Shown here: positions 58,509 through 64,000 of the stretch, piece by piece
Position numbering within the stretch: the first letter of the stretch is position 1
Layout: each line of letters starts with the position of its first letter
Origin: Citricoccus sp. SGAir0253
Lineage (GTDB): Bacteria > Actinomycetota > Actinomycetes > Actinomycetales > Micrococcaceae
Length of the DNA: 64,000 bases
Assembly: GCF_005877055.1 (NCBI RefSeq)
Contig: NZ_CP039424.1
Span: 3,259,970-3,323,969, forward strand
Direction: 5' to 3'
Position numbers and translations under genes: made by a program
Notes under the pieces: model-generated
Told to the model about the DNA's origin: nothing
Database searches by the model: none
What the model saw: only the letters and a program-made list of their open reading frames with translations

Positions 58509-58650
58509 GGACACGACCCCCTCGTCGGGGGGGACACCAGCGCCCGACCGAGAGGAGGGGGCGCCCCATGGGCCAGCGTCATCTGTTGGGAGCCAGGCCC
58601 CTTGGACGCTCCGTCCTCGAGGATGGACCGGGCGCGGCGGTGCCCTCGGC

Positions 58651-58664
58651 GTTCCACGTGAAAC
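58651..58664. promoter_or_regulatory. parS: parS site 9
   Basis: GTTCCACGTGAAAC. Confidence 0.93.
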
Positions 58665-59074
58665 GCGTCCACCGCAGGCACCAACTCCCGACCCCAGGTG
58701 TCGGGGTACCGCGCCGCGGTCGCCGGGAGGGCCCGACCCTGTCGAGCGCGCACCCACGGCAGCGGAGGCCTCGAAGGGCGGCGCCGACACCGCCCCCGGC
58801 AGCACGTTCGCTGGTGTCCCCGAGCCGGGCGATGCTGCCGCGACACTACGGGTCGGACCGCGGAACACCGCGCACCAGGGGATGGGCCTCCAGTAGAGTC
58901 TCCCGAGAACCGAACACCCCTCGGCGGCGGCCCGTCGCGGGCCCCCCCGGGACTCCTCGTCAACCCCTTCTCGGACCGAGTCCACGCGCCGACCGCCATC
59001 AGGTGGGCACGGCGTCGTCACCGACGGCGTGAGTCGGCGTGTTGGGTGGTTCGAACCCACTGGAGGGGGCGGGC

Positions 59075-59088
59075 GTTCCACGTGGAAC
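59075..59088. promoter_or_regulatory. parS: parS site 10
   Basis: GTTCCACGTGGAAC, palindromic, about 150 bp beyond the parA stop. Confidence 0.92.
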
Positions 59089-59235
59089 GCCCATCCGGTC
59101 GAGGAGAGGCTCGAGACCCGATCCCCGGCGCGACCCTAGAGAACGCAGATCAACGCGATGGGGTTGACCCTAGGGCAGGCCCCGCAGCAGCACGACCACA
59201 CACGAGGAAGCCAAGGCGCCCGGTCGCGCCCTCGG

Positions 59236-60228
59236 TCAGTACCCTGCGGCGTACCCCCGGTCGGCGATCTCCACCGCGGCCTCGCGGTAGGAGAGGGCAC
59301 CGGTGGACTGTGGGTCATAGGTCAGCACGGACTGCTGGTGGCTCGGCGCCTCGGAGATCCGCACGTTGCGCGGGATGACCGCCGAGAGGACCTCCTTGGG
59401 GAAGTGCTCCCGCACCTCGGCCGCGACCTGGGTGGCCAGGTTGGTCCGCCCGTCGTACATGGTCAGCAGGATGGTGGACACGCGCAGCGAGGAGTTCAGG
59501 TGCTTCTGGATCATGGTGATGTTCTTCAGCAGCTGGGACAGGCCCTCGAGGGCGTAGTACTCGGTCTGGATCGGGATGAGCACCTCCCCGGCCGCCACGA
59601 AGGCGTTCACCGTCAGCAGCCCCAGGCTGGGCGGGCAGTCGATGAAGACGTAGTCGATCCGCGGCAGGCCCTCCCGCTCGCGGTGGGCGAAGTACTCCTT
59701 GAGGGCCCGCGCGAGGCGCTGTTCGCGGGCGACGAGCGAGACCAGCTCGATCTCGGCCCCGGCGAGGTCGATGGTCGCCGGGGCGACGACCAGCCCGTCG
59801 ACGTCGGGACATGGCTGGACCACGTCGGCCAGGGGGAGCTCGTCGATGAGCACGTCGTAGACACTGTCCACGTCCGAGTTGTGCGGGATCGCCAGGGCCG
59901 TGGAGGCGTTGCCCTGCGGGTCGATGTCCACCACCAGGACCTGCATGCCGGCGCGCGCCATGGCCGCGGCGAGGTTCACGCTGGTGGTGGTCTTGCCGAC
60001 CCCGCCCTTCTGGTTGGAGACCGTGATGATCCGCGTCTCGCGCGGCTTCGGCACCTTCCGGGCCCTCAGCTTGGCGCGCCGGCGGTTCTCCTGGGCGAGC
60101 TCCCGGGCCAGTGGCGTCGACAGGTCCTCATCGGCGGTGGAGACCACCGACACATCGGTTTCACGCGAAACACCCGACTCTTCAGTCAAGAAAGCAACCT
60201 CCCGAGGTTGATAAGACGGCGGAGGCAT
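59236..60228 (-). CDS. parA: chromosome-partitioning ATPase ParA
   Basis: The 330-residue ParA/Soj has an N-terminal extension of about 65 residues, then the deviant Walker A motif KGGVGKTT (74-81), the DIDPQGNAS segment, Walker B in [11 protein letters not shown] and [11 protein letters not shown] at the end. It forms nucleoid-bound gradients that move ParB-parS complexes. Residues 20-24 (VSRET) are encoded by a one-mismatch parS copy at 60158-60171, as seen in other actinobacterial parA genes. It lies downstream of rsmG by 37 bp and upstream of the parS-rich gap that precedes parB. Confidence 0.97.
   Translation of the reverse strand: MPPPSYQPREVAFLTEESGVSRETDVSVVSTADEDLSTPLARELAQENRRRAKLRARKVPKPRETRIITVSNQKGGVGKTTTSVNLAAAMARAGMQVLVVDIDPQGNASTALAIPHNSDVDSVYDVLIDELPLADVVQPCPDVDGLVVAPATIDLAGAEIELVSLVAREQRLARALKEYFAHREREGLPRIDYVFIDCPPSLGLLTVNAFVAAGEVLIPIQTEYYALEGLSQLLKNITMIQKHLNSSLRVSTILLTMYDGRTNLATQVAAEVREHFPKEVLSAVIPRNVRISEAPSHQQSVLTYDPQSTGALSYREAAVEIADRGYAAGY
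60158..60171. promoter_or_regulatory. parS: degenerate parS copy within the parA coding sequence
   Basis: GTTTCACGCGAAAC differs from the perfect site at one base (T to C). On the coding strand it specifies VSRET. One-mismatch copies may still bind ParB weakly. Confidence 0.6.
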
Positions 60229-60265
60229 CCTCCTGCCGTGAAGACCGGCACTCCCAGCCTACTGG

Positions 60266-61018
60266 TCAGCGGCGACGGCCCACGGCGATGCGCACGACCG
60301 TCGTGGGCTCGTCCAGCAGGTCGTCGCCCACGGTCTCGATGAGCGGGGTCCCGCACTTGTGCTTCTTGAGCACCTTGGCGGCGGTACGCACCTCGTCGGC
60401 CGCGCTGCGCCCCTTGATCGCGAGCAACTCGCCGCTGCCCTGCAGCAGCGGGACGGTCATCGGCACGAGCGTCTTCAGCGCGGACACGGCCCGCGCCGTG
60501 ACCACGTCCACCGCGATGTTCCCGACGACCTGCTCCGAGCGCGCACGGACCACGTCCACGTTCTCCAGGCCGAGGTCGTCCACCACCATGTCGAGCCATG
60601 CCACGCGGCGCTCGAGGGGTTCGATGAGGATGAACTGGCAGTCGGGGCGGGCCAGCGCGAGGGCGAGACCGGGCAGGCCGGCGCCCGAGCCGACGTCGGC
60701 CACGAGGGCACCGTCCGGCAGGAGGTCACCCACCACGGCGCAGTTGAGCACGTGCCGCTCCCAGAGCCGCGGGACCTCCCGCGGCCCGAGCAGGCCCCAC
60801 TCGATGCCGGTCGTGGCCAGGTGCTCGACGTAGCGGCGGGCCAGCTCGACCCGGTCGCCGAAGAGTTCCTCGGCGGCCTGCAGCAGCCGTCCCTCCAGCG
60901 CGGGGGGCGCCTGCCCGGCGACCTCCTCCGGGGCCTGCCCGGCGCCGTGCTCAGGGGCCGTCTGCGTGCCCTGTTCCCGGCCCTGGCCGGACTCCTGTGC
61001 GGGGGCGCCCTCAGTCAC
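60266..61018 (-). CDS. rsmG: 16S rRNA (guanine-527-N7)-methyltransferase
   Basis: The 250-residue RsmG modifies G527 of 16S rRNA in the decoding region. The SAM motif VADVGSGAGLPGLALALARP, ILIEPLERRVAWLDMVV, and the active site block VVTARAVSALKTLV are present. The N-terminal 30 residues are Gln/Glu/Gly-rich and probably disordered. The GTG at 61018 lies inside the end of the khpB gene with an 8-bp overlap; the frame continues further into khpB without support. Loss of this enzyme is known to give low-level streptomycin resistance in other bacteria. Confidence 0.94.
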   Translation of the reverse strand: MTEGAPAQESGQGREQGTQTAPEHGAGQAPEEVAGQAPPALEGRLLQAAEELFGDRVELARRYVEHLATTGIEWGLLGPREVPRLWERHVLNCAVVGDLLPDGALVADVGSGAGLPGLALALARPDCQFILIEPLERRVAWLDMVVDDLGLENVDVVRARSEQVVGNIAVDVVTARAVSALKTLVPMTVPLLQGSGELLAIKGRSAADEVRTAAKVLKKHKCGTPLIETVGDDLLDEPTTVVRIAVGRRR

Positions 61019-61682
61019 CGGCGGAGACCACCACGTGCCGGCGGGGTCCTTCGCCCTCGGACTCGCTGACGAGGCCCGCGTCGGCGATGACGTCATGGAC
61101 GATCTTGCGCTCGTAGGCGCCCATGGGCTTCAGGTGGACCGGCTGCCTGCTCTCGCGGACCTCCGCGATGGCCTCCTGGGCCAGCGTCTCGAGTTCACCG
61201 GCACGCTGCGCGCGGTGCCCGGCGATGTCCAGCACGAGGCGGGAGCGGTTGCCCGTGGCCGAGAGGACGGCCAGGCGCACGAGCTCCTGCAGGGCCTCCA
61301 GGCCCTTGCCCTCCGGGCCCACGAGGTCGCGCAGCCGGTCGTCGCCCTCCTCGGCGATCACGGAGAGGTAGGTGCGGCCGTTGCGGACCTCGATGTCGAT
61401 GTCCCCGTCGAGGTCCGAGATGTCGAGCAGTTCCTCGATGTAGTCGGCGGCGATGTCCCCCTCCTCCTCGAGGCGGCTCGCGCTCGGGGACTCGGCCGTG
61501 CCGGCCTCGGGCGACGACGCGGCGGAACCCTCCGAGGCGGCGCCGTCCACGTCCTCGTCCACAGGACGACCCGGGTTGTCCCCAGAGTTATCCACAGGCT
61601 GTGCGGCCGGCGCGTCGGTGGTGCCCACGGCGTCCGTGGTCTCCGGGGCGTCCCCCGAGGTCGATGCGGACACGTCGGTCAT
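61011..61682 (-). CDS. khpB: RNA-binding protein KhpB (Jag/SpoIIIJ-associated)
   Basis: The 223-residue protein has a disordered acidic N-terminal half (1-75), a KH-like domain (DIDIEVRNGRTYLSVIAEEGDDRLRDLVGPEGKGLEALQEL, about 95-135) with the GPEGKGL loop, and a C-terminal R3H domain (RESRQPVHLKPMGAYERKIVHDVI) with the R...H motif. It binds RNA and links cell-envelope growth to translation. The start ATG at 61682 overlaps the stop of yidC by one base (TGATG); a GTG one codon upstream is an alternative. Confidence 0.93.
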   Translation of the reverse strand: MTDVSASTSGDAPETTDAVGTTDAPAAQPVDNSGDNPGRPVDEDVDGAASEGSAASSPEAGTAESPSASRLEEEGDIAADYIEELLDISDLDGDIDIEVRNGRTYLSVIAEEGDDRLRDLVGPEGKGLEALQELVRLAVLSATGNRSRLVLDIAGHRAQRAGELETLAQEAIAEVRESRQPVHLKPMGAYERKIVHDVIADAGLVSESEGEGPRRHVVVSAGD

Positions 61683-62650
61683 CACTTCCTCCTCTTCTTG
61701 GTCTGCCGCTTGGGCTGCTGGCGCTGGCCGGCCTGGGGGCGGGCGGCCTCCGCCTCGGCCCTGGCCGCGGCCTCCTGGGCCGCCTTGCCCACCGGGGGCA
61801 GGCCCTTGGCGGCCCGGCGCTCGTTGAGCTCACGCTCGGCGAGCGAGCCGGGGGTGGGGTTGTTGCGGATGATCCACATCTGCTGGCCGACGGCCCAGAA
61901 GTTGGTCGCGGTCCAGTAGATGAGCACGCCGATGGGGAAGTTGATGCCGCCGATGCCGAAGACGAGCGGCAGGACGTAGAGCATGAACTTCTGCGACTGG
62001 GCGAAGGGCCCGGTCATCGCCGCCTCGGACATGTTCTTGCTCATCAGCATCTTCTGCATGTAGAACTGCGAGGCCGTCATGAGCACGATCATCACGAGCG
62101 AGATGATGACCACCGGCAGGCTGAAGTTCGCCCCGAGGGACCCCAGGAAGGTGTCCTGCATGGGAGCGCCCAGGAAGACGGCGTTGCCGAAGGACTGGAT
62201 CTGCTCGGGCGTCAGCGCCCCCTCGCCCTCGCCGCGCTCCGCGGCCGCCCCGGCACCGGTGAGGATCTGGAACAGCGCGAAGAAGAACGGCATCTGCACG
62301 AGCATCGGCAGGCAGGCCGCGAACGGGCTGGTCCCGTGTTCCTTGAACAGGGCCTGCTGCTCCATGGCCATCGCCTGGCGCGAGAGCTGGTCGGTCTTGC
62401 CCTTGTACTTGGCCTGCAGCTTCTGGATCTCGGGCTGCATCGCCTGCATGGCCCGCTGGGACTTGATCTGCTTGACGAACAGGGGGATCAGGAGGGTGCG
62501 GATGAGGATCACCAGCAGGATGATCGACAGCGTCCAGGTGAAGCCGCCGTCCGGGTCCATGCCCAGCCAGTCCAGGAGCGTGTGGAAGGCCCCGAGGATC
62601 CAGGACATCACCCACTTGAAGGGCCAGAGAATGATTTGGAAGAAGTCCAT
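61682..62650 (-). CDS. yidC: membrane protein insertase YidC
   Basis: The 322-residue YidC/Oxa1 insertase has the five-helix core: TLSIILLVILIRTLLIPLFVKQI, SPFAACLPMLVQMPFFFALFQI, LPVVIISLVMIVLMTASQ, MLYVLPLVFGIGGINFPIGVLIYW, preceded by an N-terminal helix at 1-25. The hydrophilic groove arginine is Arg51 in VILIRTLLIP. It lacks the large Gram-negative periplasmic domain. The C-terminal tail is long, basic and Gln-rich (QPKRQTKKRRK), likely ribosome binding. It lies directly downstream of yidD. Confidence 0.96.
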   Translation of the reverse strand: MDFFQIILWPFKWVMSWILGAFHTLLDWLGMDPDGGFTWTLSIILLVILIRTLLIPLFVKQIKSQRAMQAMQPEIQKLQAKYKGKTDQLSRQAMAMEQQALFKEHGTSPFAACLPMLVQMPFFFALFQILTGAGAAAERGEGEGALTPEQIQSFGNAVFLGAPMQDTFLGSLGANFSLPVVIISLVMIVLMTASQFYMQKMLMSKNMSEAAMTGPFAQSQKFMLYVLPLVFGIGGINFPIGVLIYWTATNFWAVGQQMWIIRNNPTPGSLAERELNERRAAKGLPPVGKAAQEAAARAEAEAARPQAGQRQQPKRQTKKRRK

Positions 62651-62656
62651 GGTCTC

Positions 62657-63022
62657 CTACTGCTCCTCCGGAGGATCCGGTGGGATGACGGGATGGTTCA
62701 GGTCAATGATCTTGGGTCGGCGTCCCGGCGGCCAAATCCGCCGGCCAGGCGGCACGGGGTCGACTCCGCCGCTGGACCAGGGGTGGCACCGGGCCAGCCT
62801 CCGGGCGGCAAGCCACGATCCCCTCGTGGCGCCGTGCACGTGGACCGCCTCGAGGGCGTAGGCCGAGCAGGAGGGGAAGTACCGGCACACCTGGCCGTAG
62901 GCGGGGGAGACGACGGCGCGGTAGGCCATCAGGACCCAGGCCAGCAGGGTGGACGGGAGCGCGCGCAGCACGCCCCAGGTCCGCGCCCCGGGCAGGGTGG
63001 TGAAGGGGGACTGGGCGATCAC
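62657..63022 (-). CDS. yidD: membrane protein insertion efficiency factor YidD
   Basis: The 121-residue YidD has the family core [57 protein letters not shown], with the conserved cysteines and RCHPW. The tail is proline-rich. It supports YidC or Sec insertion. The start overlaps the rnpA stop by 4 bp (ATGA) and it ends 6 bp before yidC, so the block rpmH-rnpA-yidD-yidC-khpB-rsmG is tightly coupled. Confidence 0.95.
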   Translation of the reverse strand: MIAQSPFTTLPGARTWGVLRALPSTLLAWVLMAYRAVVSPAYGQVCRYFPSCSAYALEAVHVHGATRGSWLAARRLARCHPWSSGGVDPVPPGRRIWPPGRRPKIIDLNHPVIPPDPPEEQ

Positions 63023-63402
63023 GAGTCCGTCTCCCTCGGGCGCCGTCCCCGCGCCTTGCGCAGCGCCGAGGACAGGGCGGAGTCGAGGTCGCCCCGCAGG
63101 GCGTCCCAGTCGGCGGTTCCCGACGGCGGCAGGGCGCGGACCACGACGGTGGCGCCGGGGTGCCCGGCCAGGGGGCCGGCGAGCTGTTCGGCGACGGCGG
63201 CGCGCAGCCGGCGCTTCACCCGGTTGCGGACCACGGCGTTGCCGACCGCCTTCGAGACGATGAAGCCCACGCGGACGGGGCCGGCGTCGGGACCCGGGGA
63301 GTGGGCGGACACGACAACGTTCCGGCGCCCTGCCCGGGCGCCGGAACGCAGTGTCTGGGTGAAGTCCGCGGGGGTGCGTACCCGTCTCTCGCGGGGCAGC
63401 AC
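63019..63402 (-). CDS. rnpA: ribonuclease P protein component
   Basis: The 127-residue protein binds RNase P RNA and helps process tRNA 5' ends. Its start is [21 protein letters not shown] and the RNR motif is [13 protein letters not shown], followed by VVVRALPP. It starts 40 bp downstream of rpmH and overlaps yidD at its 3' end (ATGA). Confidence 0.95.
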   Translation of the reverse strand: MLPRERRVRTPADFTQTLRSGARAGRRNVVVSAHSPGPDAGPVRVGFIVSKAVGNAVVRNRVKRRLRAAVAEQLAGPLAGHPGATVVVRALPPSGTADWDALRGDLDSALSSALRKARGRRPRETDS

Positions 63403-63441
63403 GCCGTTGCGGTCCGCTCTACCGACCGGCCTCGGGCCGGA

Positions 63442-63579
63442 TCAGGCGGACAGTTCGGTGCGGCCCTTGGAACGGCGGGTCGCCAGGATGGCGCGACCGG
63501 CGCGGGTCCGCATGCGGGCGCGGAAACCGTGCTTCTTGGCCCGGCGGCGGGTATTCGGCTGAAAAGTCCGCTTGCTCAC
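63442..63579 (-). CDS. rpmH: 50S ribosomal protein L34
   Basis: The 45-residue L34 can be read directly: [19 protein letters not shown] at the start, then [20 protein letters not shown], ending TELSA. The start is GTG at 63579 and the stop TGA at 63442. It lies next to the dnaA leader, as in nearly all bacteria, and heads the rpmH-rnpA-yidD-yidC-khpB-rsmG cluster. Confidence 0.97.
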   Translation of the reverse strand: MSKRTFQPNTRRRAKKHGFRARMRTRAGRAILATRRSKGRTELSA

Positions 63580-64000
63580 TTTGATATCTCCACAACGTGT
63601 TCATGCGCCCGGACCCGTTGTACCTGGGGGAAGAACCGGTAGACGCTCTGACTATGACCGTCCCCCAGGGCACCGGGTCGATGGGCCTGGCCCTCTCGGC
63701 GCCCGCCGGCCGTCCGCGCTGCGCGAGCGGCCCCGGACGGACCCGGGGCGGTTCGGCGCATGCGCCAGCGGCCCCACGGGGGACCTACCAAGTTTAGGGA
63801 GGCGGCCGCGGCGAGGTCAAATCGTCCGCCCGGCGGGCGGCCCTGTGGACAGGCGCAGACCGACGGTCCACACCCCCGCGCCCGTCGTTCCCCGGGAGCG
63901 GGGGGCGTGGTCCACAGGTTATCCACCCCCTGTGAATAAACCTGTGGACTACCGGTAGACTCGAGATCCGCCCACCTCCAGGAAGGACACCCCACACCCG
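63580..64000. promoter_or_regulatory. rpmH-dnaA intergenic region with DnaA boxes (oriC-proximal)
   Basis: This 420-bp gap lies between divergent rpmH and the expected dnaA. DnaA-box-like sequences are TTATCCACC (63919-63927), TGTGAATAA (63931-63939), TGTGGACTA (about 63943-63951) and TGTGGACAG (63844-63852). The window ends with AGGAAGGAC, an apparent ribosome-binding site for dnaA. The main oriC may lie here or between dnaA and dnaN outside the window. No coding sequence is supported in the gap. Confidence 0.7.

Larger units (their letters stand above)
57012..59089. repeat. parS: parS centromere array (ten sites) in the parA-parB gap
   Basis: The region 56969-59235 holds no gene with ribosome-binding or codon support. 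It carries ten 14-bp palindromic sites of the type GTT(T/C)CACGTG(A/G)AAC, on average every 230 bp. This matches the universal ParB target TGTTNCACGTGAAACA. Nothing else in the sequence between them repeats. Site positions are listed individually. Confidence 0.95.

Noticed and set aside
59020..59065. A tRNA-like T-arm (GGTTCGAACCC)
   Set aside because: The loop is not in the right place relative to a 5-bp stem, and no acceptor stem, anticodon arm or D-arm can be formed with the flanks on either strand.
57013..59088. Could the parS series be a CRISPR array?
   Set aside because: The repeats are 14-bp perfect palindromes at irregular distances (34 to 424 bp), without uniform spacers or cas genes.

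Overview
The window comes from a high-GC actinobacterium, most likely a member of the Micrococcaceae (a Kocuria/Micrococcus/Citricoccus/Arthrobacter type). The evidence is the very high third-position GC, an actinobacterial rRNA operon with a boxA leader, a mycothiol-dependent-type enzyme, an SsuD-like monooxygenase, and the classic actinobacterial gene order leading up to dnaA. I cannot name the species from the sequence alone. The right end stops in the dnaA leader, so the window is the arm immediately left of oriC.

Layout: (1) 0-8.8 kb is an accessory region of small metabolic and stress genes: a DUF899 protein, methyltransferase, MDMPI/DinB proteins, YbaK deacylase, an SsuD-like flavin monooxygenase, a secreted Glu/Pro/Val/Thr repeat protein, DoxX with an OhrR-like MarR regulator, and a DUF1963 protein. 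(2) 8.8-15 kb is one complete rRNA operon on the minus strand (16S-23S-5S) with two good promoters, a boxA leader and a perfect 16-bp terminator hairpin. (3) 15-20 kb holds an NlpC/P60 cell-wall hydrolase and a tandem duplication of ScyD/ScyE-type secreted beta-propeller genes, including their 240-bp leaders. (4) 20-35 kb is a redox/stress neighbourhood: OsmC, zinc alcohol dehydrogenase, two flavin-binding PPOX paralogues, an alpha/beta hydrolase with its HTH regulator, a frameshifted AIF-like FAD reductase, SDRs, a FAD-Rieske oxidoreductase, an M50 peptidase and a patatin. (5) 35-55 kb is core: dnaB, rplI-rpsR-ssb-rpsF, apeB, a GT87-type membrane protein, ino1, fhs, cca, a Nudix protein, murJ, a degenerate kinase/discoidin protein and trxB-trxA. 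(6) 55-64 kb is the chromosome-segregation and oriC-proximal block parB, parA, rsmG, khpB(jag), yidC, yidD, rnpA, rpmH, then the dnaA leader.

The most striking feature is the 2.27-kb gene-free gap between parA and parB. It carries ten parS centromere sites, with an eleventh, one-mismatch copy inside the start of parA, where it encodes VSRET. parA and parB normally abut, so here a compact centromere array appears to have been lodged between them. Other notable points are a textbook SigR promoter (GGAAT-N18-GTT) in front of trxBA, five consecutive hairpins between ssb and rpsR, a DnaA-box cluster upstream of dnaB, and a protein beside murJ that keeps only a kinase N-lobe, lacking the catalytic lysine, joined to an extracellular discoidin-like domain.

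Most core genes and the rRNA operon lie on the minus strand, co-directional with a fork moving left from oriC. I see no phage, insertion sequence, CRISPR array or tRNA gene.
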